A stretch of DNA of 64,000 nucleotides, from assembly GCA_037074765.1 (NCBI GenBank), contig JBAMDO010000069.1, positions 395,501 to 459,500 of the forward strand, given 5' to 3'. Numbering within the stretch: the first letter of the stretch is position 1; the number at the start of each line of letters is the position of its first letter. A program made the translations under genes and the position numbers. Shown one piece after another: positions 1 to 11,600 of this stretch. Under the pieces are notes generated by a model. That model saw only the letters and a list, made by a program, of their open reading frames with translations. It made no database searches and was not told the origin of the DNA. Source of the stretch: Mansonella perstans (lineage: Eukaryota > Nematoda > Chromadorea > Rhabditida > Onchocercidae).

Positions 1-58
1 GAAAATGGATAGGACGCAACAACACAATTGTATTTGGACACTTGTAAATAGCGGCTTT

Positions 59-355
59 ATAATCAAGTGCATTCCTTCCCTTGACCCTAATTTCATCAGA
101 AAAGGTCACTAGAATCTCTAAAGAGAGCAACCAATAATCAATATCTAAGTCTAATTAACTTACCCTCTCAAAAAAGTAATGAAACTACAGGGACATCCGC
201 AGAGGTTTTTATATCTTATTTCGAAATAATCAAGTGCACTATTTTCCTTAAAAAAATAAATTTTCCTTGACCCTAACTTCATCAGAAAAGGTCACCAGAA
301 TCTTTAAAGAGAAAGTAATCAATAATCATAATTAAGCCTAAATAACCTGCCCTCT
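59..355. repeat. imperfect ~125-bp direct duplication
   Basis: The stretch at about 59-178 recurs at about 227-355. Both copies begin ATAATCAAGTGCA and share a CTTGACCCTAA.TTCATCAG core and a CCCTCTCAAAAAA end. The second copy carries a short AT insertion near its start. The copies are about 80-85% alike by eye. No coding frame is shared. Confidence 0.75.
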
Positions 356-1478
356 CAAAAAATTGATTTTTGGATTATTTATGAACAGAAATGAACCAAA
401 AGAGGTGATGAACAAATCTGCTTCACTTACTGCCTATCCATGAATTGTTGCTTCAAAACGATAGTGAAGTATCCTTACCATTCGTGTAATTTTCAATCCT
501 ACAGTTGCCTCTACTCTCCAGGATTAATTCTTCCTTACCAAATCATATTTTGTTCTCGTTTCCACATTTTAGCTATTTGCGACTTCTCAATTTACCTCAC
601 AAAAAATGATGCAGCTCCATCAGTTACACTTCATGTAATGCTGATGTTAAGCAAGTATTAAAGATTCGACAGAAACGGATCTGAAAATTCCGGGTAAAAC
701 TGAACATTGCATATTCTCTATCAAATCGACAAAGTGATACTATATCATTGCAGGTAGATTTTTTTCTAGTTCAGTAAGTTAAATTTTTTAAAACAAAAAT
801 TCGAGTTTCCAAATCCATATCTTTAGGAACCTTCCAAATAACATACCTAAAATGAAACTACAAGTTAAGCTGTAACGTACGACTTCCCAGGCATAAAAAA
901 TAAGCGCAAACTTTCCTACAATCTCTAATCTATTCTATTTCAGAAATGTCTGTTTTTTTTTTTTTTTTTTTTTTACAAATTATTTCAATTTTCTGGAATA
1001 AATTCGCACAATCAAATCTATCTCTCTCACAACAATTAACTGTAGACTGCCTTTTCAAAACTAGTTGAAGGTAAACCACTGAATAAATTCATTTGTAAAC
1101 TTGACGTAAAAGTAGATCAAGAAAACATAACGTTCTCAATGGGAATTTCCTATACAAGCATCATTTCATTCACTATTTACTACTTCAATAATCGCTTCAT
1201 ATTTACTCTGAAAATGAAATTCTATTTTCAGTTCAATAAATTCCAAAACATTCGCAATTTTACTTCTCGAAACTGAAAAAAAAAAAAGAAAACTTCTCAA
1301 CAATTTTCCTTCTCACAATTCCCAAAGCTATTAACTGTCAATTTTCAGATGAAATGAAAAAAAAAAAGAATACATTTAACTGTGAGTAATTAATGCTATG
1401 CAATGATATATTATTATTGCAGGTAAAACAAAAAAAGGAAAAAATTTGAAGTAGCATATTGTACTTCCTCCAATGTAC

Positions 1479-1695
1479 GTTCACTTCCAGATTCCAGAAT
1501 TTCCGATATGTTCACTTTCAGATTCCAGAATTTCTGATATGTTCACTTTCAGATTCCAGAATTTCTGATATGTTCACTTTCAGATTCCAGAATTTCTGAT
1601 ATGTTCACTTTCAGATTCCAGAATTTCTGATATGTTCACTTTCAGATTCCAGAATTTCTGACATGTTCACTTTCAGGTTCCAGAATTTTTGACAG
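1479..1695. repeat. 31-bp minisatellite, ~7 copies
   Basis: About seven head-to-tail copies of a 31-bp unit beginning GTTCACTTTCAGATTCCAGA. The inner copies are nearly identical and the first and last have drifted. Each unit contains a TTTCAGATTCCAG string that resembles a nematode 3' splice site, probably by chance. Confidence 0.9.
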
Positions 1696-1812
1696 CATTT
1701 CTAAATATAGTGAAACATTCGAAAGAATTAATGCAAACTTGCACCCACTGAAAGTCCAAAATATAAACGACACAAATGAACGCCAAACATCTTCCAGGTT
1801 CTGTGTATCCAA

Positions 1813-1834
1813 TGATACCGAACCATCGGTATCA
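1813..1834. repeat. perfect 9-bp stem hairpin
   Basis: TGATACCGA and TCGGTATCA are perfect inverted repeats around a 4-base loop (ACCA). The site is isolated, with no run of T after it. It could be a protein-binding palindrome. No function can be assigned. Confidence 0.6.
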
Positions 1835-3372
1835 CATGGTAACTATGTATGCTACTCTTGATGAGTCGCAATGAAAATTGTATAATTTCCCCCATAAATA
1901 TCTCAATGTGTATCAGTTGTTTTTTTATATTCTGTTAACTGAATGCCGGAATTGCCGGGAGTTATCAGCGGAATCGGTTTATGCTTAATAGAAATCATAC
2001 AAATCGGTATCTTGCTACGTGTAATTAGGTGGAATTGTTAAGATGAAATAGTATGAAACTGCTGAGATCTCTTAATGAGATGCTATTTTAGCACTGTTTT
2101 GTGAAATTTTTAAAACTGATCGGATGAAATGGAAAAGTGGAGAATAGATGAAAGCTTTTTGCAAAGAGAGCTTTAGATATTTGTGATACTGTTATGAAAG
2201 AAAAGGACTGATAGTTGAATTGTAATAAAGTTTTATTTTGATTGTTTTTTTTCAAACTCTTATAAGTGTCTCTTTTTTTTAAAGTTAAAACATAGTAGTA
2301 GAACTAGCTTTAGCGTTATTGCAAATACTATTTTGTTGCAATCACATCGATTCAAATGTAATAGCATTAAGGTGAATTCCATTGGTACTTAATGCCATAA
2401 CTAGCACTTCATATACAAAATTATGATTGAACTTTTGATCTCTCACTTAACAGAGGAATATGTTGCTTTAACTGGTGAATTGAGGCTAATTAAATGAATT
2501 AAGACCAATTAAACGATTTTTACTTTAGACAGTAATTTCAAAATTTAAACTTATTCGTAATTTCTCTGAAGTAATCCAAATGTTACTTTTGCTCAAGCGC
2601 TCTTCTGTTACTCGTTGTCGTCATAGTTCAATCATTTAAAAAAATAATCCTATTGAATAAAAAGTTTTAAATTATTTGAAACACCGGAAACATTGATTTT
2701 TCCTGCATTAAATACTGATAAATTCCTCGATATATGTTTTTGAACGCTGAATAAGTCTTTTTTTCCCCATTCATCACCAAGAATTCTCGGTTGATTGTAT
2801 TATAGGGCGACTAAAGTTTGTTTAATTTTTTTCTAGAATTTCATCTATAGATATTTGTGTGTTACTCAATTTAGTAAATAGAAAAATTGCCAATTTTATT
2901 ACAATACGTATTTAAATTACAATCATTTAAATTACACGTCGTCGATTTGTTGCTTGAAAATCATAGATTTAACTTTAGACTTAGATTTAAGCTTGGACTT
3001 AGGCTTTAGTTGACACTACAGTCATTGCTGATAGTTGATAATATGGATTTTCATGAATGTGTTAAGTTCAAATATTCGAGATGATAATATTGCATTAGTT
3101 TTTTCTTTTTTCTCTCTCCCTCATTTTTTTTCAAACTTCAAGCAAGTTGATGATTCAAAACAGAGAATTTGATATAATCTTAAATTTATATAAATTCTTC
3201 GTTCTGAATATGCTTCTTATTATTTTGGATAAGCCATAGAGTTGGGATAAATTGGTTGTTAAAAGTGAATGTGTCTTTTAGATATATTAGCTAGGCTGTG
3301 AAAAATTTCAATTTCCAAAAATTGACAGCAAAAAAAAGTAATTTAAAAGAAAAAAAAAAACACATTAAATTA

Positions 3373-3434
3373 TAGGAACTATAGAAATCGAATTGATTTG
3401 AAAAGGCTATAGGAACTATAGAAATCGAATTGAA
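3373..3434. repeat. 24-bp direct repeat, period 38
   Basis: TAGGAACTATAGAAATCGAA plus four more bases occurs twice, at 3373 and 3411, without mismatch. Confidence 0.8.
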
Positions 3435-3589
3435 CTGCTTGTCAGTCTTTTTGCAATTTAAAATTTTGAAAATGAGGATTTCAATTTCAAAGAATTTTCG
3501 TTTCTCATTCACAAAAGAAACCAATTATTTTACCACACGTCTTTTTTTCTTTTTTTTTTTTTGCTTAACTTTTCTTGTCTTTTAAAAAA

Positions 3590-3738
3590 ATTCAATTATA
3601 AATTAATTTTAATTATTCAATTTTTTTTCAATTACAAATTAGTTTCAATTATTCAATTCTATTTCAATTGCAAATTAATTTCAATCATTTTGTTCTATTT
3701 CATTTACAAATTAATTTCGATTATTCAATTCTGTTAAT
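3590..3738. repeat. degenerate ~40-bp AT-rich tandem repeat
   Basis: About four diverged copies of a unit built around CAATTACAAATTAATTTCAA followed by TTATTCAATTCTATTT. It carries no other recognisable signal. Confidence 0.6.
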
Positions 3739-3880
3739 TTATTCATTTCTTAAATTTTTATATTTGCTACTAAAAATTTATCATTAATTTTTTTCCTCTC
3801 TCTGTTTATTTTGTCTTGCATTTATTGATGATGATGAATTTTAAATTTTTTTATCTTTGAAATACGAATGAAATGAAATA

Positions 3881-3936
3881 GAGAATAGAATAGAATAGAA
3901 ATGGAATGAAATGAAATGAAATGAAATGAAATGAAA
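3881..3936. repeat. pentanucleotide tract GAATA/GAAAT
   Basis: A short run of GAATA units passes directly into a run of GAAAT units (ATGAA register). Confidence 0.85.
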
Positions 3937-5047
3937 GATGAAAAGGAAATAAGAAAGGGAAAAAAAAAGAGAAAGAACGATTGGGAAGCATCTCTAGTAA
4001 AATTGTTTCAAATTGTTCATTTTAATAATGGGTTAATGGCATCAATGTTGGTTACATTTTGTGTATGTTTGTGTGCACTTGCATTTTTCCTAGACATCAG
4101 CTGCGCTATTTCTAACAAAAATGTACAAAATAACAAATATTATCATCAATTCCAATATTTTATCCTCTTCATTTTAATTAAAAAAAAAATTTATTTTTTC
4201 AATTTTTAAATGAATAAATAAATTTCAATGCTAAATTATTGTTATATTTAGTCATTTTGCTATATGAAATTAATTTTTTTTTTTTTTTTTAAATATTTGT
4301 TAATTTATTTTCAAAGTAAGATTTTTTTTTTTTTTTACATAGTTGAAATGAGTAATAGTAATATATGTAATCATTGAACATAAGACACAGAAATAGCATT
4401 TATTTTTTTTGTCTATTTGATTTCAATATCTCTTGTCAAACATAGAATTTCGTCGAAAACTTTTATTACTGCAGAAGATAATATTATTAATTTGAAAATA
4501 AATCATGGAAATTTTTATTGTTGTAAAAGAAAAATGACAGTATTATCTAATCAGAAGGATTTTATCAAGATTTTATTACTGTAATATAGCAAAATTTTGA
4601 TATTGTACTAGTATAATAATAATTTAGAAAAAAAAATAATAAAAGAATGGACCAAAATAGGATCCCAATGATGCTCATTATGTTATTTTCAATAGATTGT
4701 TATAATTAATTATTAGGGATAAGCCTACAATTTTTAAAAATCTTTTTTTTTGTAACTTAACAATTAACACCGAGAAGGCTAGTGGTAACATTTGAAATCA
4801 AATTATATATATCACAAAAGTGAGCCCTGCAGCCCTTGCAATACCTTTAGTAACTAAATAATGGCAAAGCAAAGTAAAGTTAGGATTGGATCAGTCAGTT
4901 GAGGATAACACATGTGACATGCTGGCTATTTTTTGAATAAATTGGGAAGGGCCATCCACATACATTGTTGATATACTTAAATAAACTATGTGACAAGTTT
5001 TTTGTGATTTTTTCTAGAATAATATTTTAGCATTGGAAATATTCTCT

Positions 5048-5143
5048 ATTAAATACTAATTTTTTAAAATAATTCATTGAATTTAACAATATTTCCATTA
5101 AATATTGATTTTTTAAAATAGTTCATTGAATTTAACAATATCC
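5048..5143. repeat. ~45-bp direct repeat, period ~51
   Basis: Two near-identical copies, each ending TTCATTGAATTTAACAATAT, lie next to each other with few substitutions. Confidence 0.75.
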
Positions 5144-5403
5144 AGTTTTTTTTGTCTTTTTCTTCTATGTTTCACTTTTTTTTTTTAAATTTAAGTACAC
5201 TGTTGTTTAAATATTTGTATTAGTTGATATGTTTTTTGCACTTTGTTTAGTTTTTCCCAAAATAATTTTAGCTAACTTTTTAAACATCATGTTGCTCACA
5301 CCTGTTAAGGCATTTATGTTAATGAAATAATCGATAAAGTTAAATATGAATTATAAATAAAATAGTGGTGAATGTGTAATGAAGGCAGAGAGAGAATAAA
5401 ACG

Positions 5404-5422
5404 GAGAGAGAGAGAGAGAGAG
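5404..5422. repeat. (GA)n microsatellite
   Basis: A pure GA run of about nine units. Confidence 0.9.
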
Positions 5423-5561
5423 AAGCATGAAAGTATTCAGGAAGAAACTGGAAGAAAATAGTAAATTTCTTAAATCTATCACTTTACACTTCTATTGAAT
5501 TTTACCCAAAAATAAATCAATCAATTTATTGACGTTATTTTGAAACTATAAACGCATACAT

Positions 5562-5585
5562 ACACACACACACACACACACACAC
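5562..5585. repeat. (CA)n microsatellite
   Basis: A pure AC/CA run of about twelve units. Confidence 0.9.
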
Positions 5586-5808
5586 TCTCATAAATATATA
5601 GGAATTGATCGTAGGCAAATAAGACATTTTTTTTTCCAAATTTTTGACATTCATATTTAGTGTCATTTAATGAATTATTATCAGAATTGATCTGTATTTG
5701 TTGATCTTTAAATGATTTAAATTCATTTGATTCAATCCTTTGTGTATAACATCTTATGTTTTTATAAATATTGAAATGAGAAGAGAACATGGTATGGTAA
5801 AAACATAC

Positions 5809-6222
5809 GGTAATCATTCATCTTTTTTTCTTCCGATCCCATTCCGCAATTTCTCTCTCCGGTAATCATTTATCTTTTTTTCCTTCAGATCCCATTCCGC
5901 AATTTCTCTCTCCTGTAATCATTTATCTTTTTTTCCTTCCGATCCCATTCCGCAATTTCTCTCTCCGGTAATCATTTATCTTTTTTTCTTCCGATCCCAT
6001 TCCGCAATTTCTCTCTCCGGTAATCATTTATCTTTTTTTCCTTCCGATCCCATTCCGCAATTTCTCTCTCCGGTAATCATTTATCTTTTTTTCCTTCCGA
6101 TCCCATTCCGCAATTTCTCTCTCCGGTAATCATTTATCTTTTTTTCCTTCCGGTCCTATTCCGCATTTTCTCCAGTAATCGTTCATCCTTTTTTTCCTTC
6201 GGGTCCCATTCCACATTTTTTC
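5809..6222. repeat. 53-bp minisatellite, ~8 copies
   Basis: Eight head-to-tail copies of a pyrimidine-rich 52-53-bp unit starting GGTAATCATTTATCTTTTTT and containing CCGATCCCATTCCGCAATTT. Starts are near 5809, 5861, 5914, 5967, 6019, 6072, 6125 and 6174. The central copies are almost identical and the last two are diverged. The strand is strongly C+T biased. Confidence 0.92.
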
Positions 6223-7554
6223 TCTATTTCCTGCTACCGCAATTTATAATTGTTGTAAATAAATGGGATCATCAATAAAAAATAGTCATGTGAATTCTGA
6301 ATATGTTACTATCAAATAAAAGAAGTCATGTGATAAATGAATTATTGATATAGTTATATTTGCAGAAAATAGTCTTTCCAATGAAAATTAAAAGTTAGAA
6401 TGAGAATGAGTAATAACTTTGTTGTCACTGTTGTTATCAATTGTTTATTGTCATTGTCGTTGTTTGCTTTTGTCATCATCATCATCAATGATGGATAAAA
6501 GATTTAATCATTAATCATAGGCTATTTTTCTCGTTATATATATAACAAAAATGAGCTTATTCTTTATTATTTTCCCCTAGCAAAATACCATCATGCATTT
6601 AGTAACTTATACGCATTATACGTGTGACATTTAAGTAACGTTTTACGTTTTGTTATTTTATTCAGATTTTTTTATACGTACAACAAATTTTACGTCTAGT
6701 TCATTTATCTGTCCGTTATAATTATAGCTGTCTGAAAAAAAAAAATCAATTTATTAATAATGATAATAACTTCGCATATTTTCTGTAGTTTTTAAATCTG
6801 TTTTTTTTTTTTTTGCGTTAATTTGATTATTTTTTCTTGTTTTTCCACTTTGATCGCTTTTTTCTTGTTTTGCTACTTCGATTATTTTTTCTTTGTTAAC
6901 TTAATCCAACATATTTTAATAATATATTACTTTTATTAGACATCTGAGCTGAATTCACTAATTAATCAAATATCTCATGATTGTAATTTTTTTTCGATAA
7001 AAAATTAAATCTCATGCATGAGAGAAATTAAAAAATTAAACAAAAAAATATTAGGAAAAAACTTATTTTAGTTAAACATTCATTATTTAGCTTATAATTA
7101 AATAACCAAGTATGAGAAAAAAAAAAAAAGATTTGGCCAAACATTTATCTTTTATTCTTTTTAGCATTCCTTCCTTCTAATCTCTTTAAATTTATTACTT
7201 TGCACTTTTGCTCTATAAAATGTTTGCCGTAAGTTTGAAAAAAAAAAAGTATAAAGGAAAATGAAACCTGAGAAAGAAGAGCATATTTTCTGTGAAGTAA
7301 TAAAACTCCAGCGATACTCATCTGTTAGAAGGCTGATGAAAATGATAGATGATAGAATAATGGAAAAAAAAATTTCTCTGGATTAGTATTGAAATACTTT
7401 TTTTTGCAAAATATAGATCAGTTTTTTCTGAACTTATCATTTTTTGACTCTCATCATTTTTTTGATTCTAATTTTGTTGAAAACAAAAATACCTGTCACA
7501 TATATTCAATGTTTTCTATAATCAAATATAAAGCATACAATCTCATCGTCAAAA

Positions 7555-7655
7555 GTTGTCCACAACACTTTGGATCCCCAAGGCCATCTTTGATCCAAGT
7601 ACTAACTAGGCCCAACGTCGCTGCTTAACTTGACAGATTGGACGAGATGTCATGT
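7555..7655 (-). pseudogene. truncated 5S rRNA relic
   Basis: The reverse complement reads through the conserved core of eukaryotic 5S rRNA. It includes the internal promoter A-box-like GTCAAGTTAAGCAGCG, then GGGCCTAGTTAGTACTTGGA, then a TGGCCTTGGGGATCC block matching the 3' half. The 5' ~25-30 nucleotides of a normal 5S gene are missing and there are several substitutions. It stands alone: no second 5S copy and no spliced-leader RNA gene were seen here. It is probably a dispersed 5S-derived pseudogene. Confidence 0.8.
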
Positions 7656-8699
7656 AAACTTTTTTTCATAATTACTTTTTTAGTACTGCAAAATAGAATT
7701 TGAACTTTCTGGTTTTCATAAATTTTCAATTGAATATTTTTTTTAACACACTAAATTTGAAAATTTGAATTATAATGATTTTTGCGAAATTCAAATTTTT
7801 ATTTTTTTAAATTTGTCGTACCAATTTTTGTTTGTTGAAATTATACTTAATTTTGAAAAAAAATTTGCATTTTATTTGAATTTTAATCTTTTTCTAAAAT
7901 GATAACAATATATCTGAGAGGGATAAGCGTTGCTAAGATATGTTCATCTTGATGAAATTATTATTGCACTGCATATATTTAAATTTTGAAAAATTAAAGT
8001 GAATATCGCAATAATGATCTTTTATTATTGATGTATAATGATTTGAATTGTATTTTCAAGATTGGGTTGTTAATTCGTTTTCGATAAAAGTTTTACCTTT
8101 TAATTATAGTTGAGCTAATGTTTCATTTTAAAAAAAAAATGATTATTTTAGTTGAAATATTTTTTTTTTAATCATTTACTAACTTACATGAAATAATTTT
8201 CATGATTTATCGAGCTATAATAATTTTATGTAATTTTCATTACCATATGATTAGCGTATGATTTTATCATCCATTTCCAGTTGTCTTAAGAAATTGGCAG
8301 TTTTGGAAATTCTTTTTGGTTGTGATACTGTAATCCGAGATCATTCGATAAGGATTCATAAGAGTAAATTAATTTGGTTTAATTATTGGTCTTCCATCGA
8401 TTTTTTGGTATATCATCAATTCCTCTTAAGAGACTGGCAATTTCGGAAACTCCGAAATTTTCTTTTTTTTTTCTTTGTCACGTAAATGTCGCATAAAAAA
8501 TTTTTTGAAATAGTTAGTATCAATATATGATAATTAGTTTGTGTTATTATTAATTTTGTTTTTGTTCCAATTTTTATTTACTTCTTATCGATTGAAATTA
8601 TTTCAGTTGAAATTTTTGGCAATGAAAAATTAATTCAATTACTTTTTTTTTACTGAACTGTTCTAAAAATTTCTATTCAACTCATTTGGAAAGAAAAAA

Positions 8700-11600
8700 A
8701 TGGATATTGATTCATCATCATCAAAATATCCGAAGAAGATATCCAGTGCATCAATGAATGATTGTGAAAGTAAATTATCATATTTTAATACTTATCATAC
8801 AACATGCTATAATCGACGTCAATCAGTACCAACGTAAGTTTAGTTTTTTTTTTATCATTTCTATCATCTTTCAAAAAAAAAAAACATTCATAATTAATTT
8901 TGTTTACATTTCACAACTGAATTTTATAATAGTAAATTTTTTAGCAAAATTTTACATATTTGTTAAATGAAGGAAATAGTTTGCAGAAAAAAACAGGAGA
9001 AAAAAAAGTAAGATTTATCAATTGAAATTAATCGATCAAATCTATGTTTCATCAAAAAGGGAAAGATTGTTTAAGCATAAAAATCATCATCATAATTTAT
9101 CATGATAATTTTCCCGTTCATTTTTTTTATCATTCATTATCTTCTATACAGTATTATTGATAGGGCAAATATTTTGTACAAATATTTGATGTTGATGATA
9201 AATACTGATAGTTAATTCTGTGTAAATATATTGTTAACATTATTTTATATGGTATTGCATTGAGTTGTTTGGTTTTGATAATAACGATTTGATAAAAACA
9301 ATTATATCATATCAAAAACCATTTAAACTTTAAACGAACCATTTTTTTTTCTAGTAATATGATGTCATTCTTTCACTAAATCAATTAGAATCGTTGGAAA
9401 AAAAAGCACCATAAAAGCTAGCAGCTTACATATATCCATTTTATTTCCCATCATTTCAAAAATGAATTGATAAATTTGATTTAGTTTAAATGATTTGTTT
9501 AAATGCCAAAGTTTTTGTTAAAATGCTAAAGCCTATAAATTATATTTGATCATTTGGAAGAGATGTGATCAAATATAATTTTCCATATTTCAGTAATTAA
9601 TTTCAATCATGAAATTGAATTACATAAGGAAATAATGTTGAAATTAAAACATTATTGGTATTATTATCAATTTTTGTTAAAATGATGATTCAAGTTAGTA
9701 ATTTAAATTAAACCGCTGCATTTATCATTATTATAAAAAATTAATCTTGAAAATAATAATTAGTAAGTACATTAGTTTTACACTTTCATATTTGAGCATT
9801 TCAAAGCAAAAAAAATGCAGCTGATGTTAAAAAATGATTTTTTTTCTCGTGGTTAGTCATTCTCAATTAAATTAATTTCTCCAAAATGCTCATTAATATA
9901 TATATATATATATATATATATGTAATAATTTGAAATAAAAATTCGAAGTAAAATTACTCTCACATTAATGGAATTTTTTCTCGTCTGTCTCTGTTTTAAC
10001 ACTCATTACTTGCTTAAAACTTCATAGGAAAATATGGGACTTGTCATTTGTCACATATCATTTTTTGTTGAAATTTCTTACATCAATTTTTATTGAAACT
10101 TTTTTCTATTTTTTTTCCAACATCTAACATCATTTAATATCACTTGTTATATTTTACATTCCTTATTAACAAGCAAATTTTTGTTGCTTGCAATTGTATT
10201 TTGCCGAGAAGATCGGATAAATGATGCCAATTGATTTGCCTATGATTGATTGGTGATTCAAGAGAATATGGTATTGAAATTTCTGAGATAAAAAAAAAAT
10301 TTTTTGAAAAAAAATTTTACATCTGTAATTAATGCGATAAAATGCTAGGAAAAATAAGATAAAATGCTAAGTGTTTTCTTTTTTTTCTTTAAGAGATAAT
10401 TTAATTTTTAGTTCGTCTTTTTTTTTCTTATCATAACTTTATAGCTCTCTTTGAAATCCCGAAAAAAAAACTGCCTTTTTTTTTAGTCCGAAAAGTAAAA
10501 CAATTGTGTGCGAAGAAAAAATTTATTTTTGCACTACCATCAATCAATTTTATTAATTTTTACTTTTTTTTTTCTTTTTTTCCCTTATTTAAGATTCAGT
10601 TCATACTTCATTTTGTGATTTGTGGCTGTTAGCGCAAAGTTTATTTCGTTGTTCAGTTTTATCATTCTTTCTGACTAGAGAACTTTCTTCAATTAATAAT
10701 TTTTACATAAGCTTTTAAAAAATTTTATCAAAAAATAAATTGATAATTATTTTTGAATTTAATTAATTTAAACATAATTTATATTTTTGCTAGAGATAAA
10801 TAGTAATTTTTCACTTAGGTAATATAGATGTAGATATATTTTTTTCGTCTCATAGAATGATCGATTGTTTTACTGCTGCTAGGATACGGAAGAAATACTT
10901 TTCATCACACATACTTTTGTTATTTTAAAATGAAATGTGTACTCTTTTTTTTGCCTATTTGAAATTAATTCTTGGCTTGGCTTTTTTTTTTTTTGTTACG
11001 CTAATAGCAGAAAAACTGAATGAACAAAAAAATTAGTACGAGCAATTTTTTTGACGTTTTCACAAAATAGTTATCTTTTAATTGAATTATTGAATGAAAT
11101 TTAATTATTCCAATTTAATGGGCAAGTACTGCTATTGCTTCTTTCATTCTCCACAAGCATATTGAATATCAGATTTTTTGGATTTTCTTTTGCAGCAATC
11201 AAAAAAGTATCACGAAATCTCGAACAATGCCATATTCGTTTTATAATGAATGTTGTGAAAATTCCATGCCAAATTCTCGCTGTAATGCAAATGTATTAGC
11301 TGATTGCATGAAGTCATCACCATTATATCGTCGACAAGAGTAAGTAAATTCTTTCTTAAACTTTTTTTCTTTTTTTTAAATGAATAAAAAAATTTAGTTA
11401 ATGATGATAATATATAATAATGCAAAATGGATTGATATACTTTTTATATTATTAACGAAATTTATACAATTATATGATTGTGTTAATATTAAATATATAA
11501 TAACGAAAAATGGATAGATATATTTTTATCTTTCTTGAAAATAAAAAAAATAATTCTAAATAGCGGCTGTAAAATTTTCAAGAATTACTGTGTGCTGTGA

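Larger units (their letters stand above)
1..8699. other. gene-poor repeat-rich region
   Basis: I found no supportable protein-coding gene here. Open frames are short, AT-driven and lack convincing splice-linked partners. The region holds homopolymer runs and the tandem repeats, hairpin and 5S rRNA relic listed separately. Part of it may be upstream sequence or untranslated leader of the gene that starts at 8700, but nothing in the sequence proves that. Confidence 0.6.

Noticed and set aside
5809..6222. CRISPR-like array of regular repeats
   Set aside because: Units are head-to-tail with no unique spacers; this is a eukaryotic minisatellite.
7389..7628. 79-codon plus-strand frame ending in PSLIQVLTRPNVAA
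   Set aside because: The apparent conservation comes from the antisense of a 5S rRNA relic, not from a protein.
8258..8485. 75-codon open frame just upstream of the GSKIP-domain gene
   Set aside because: AT-driven composition, poly-T-encoded Phe run at its end, no splice link in phase to exon 1 and no recognisable motif.
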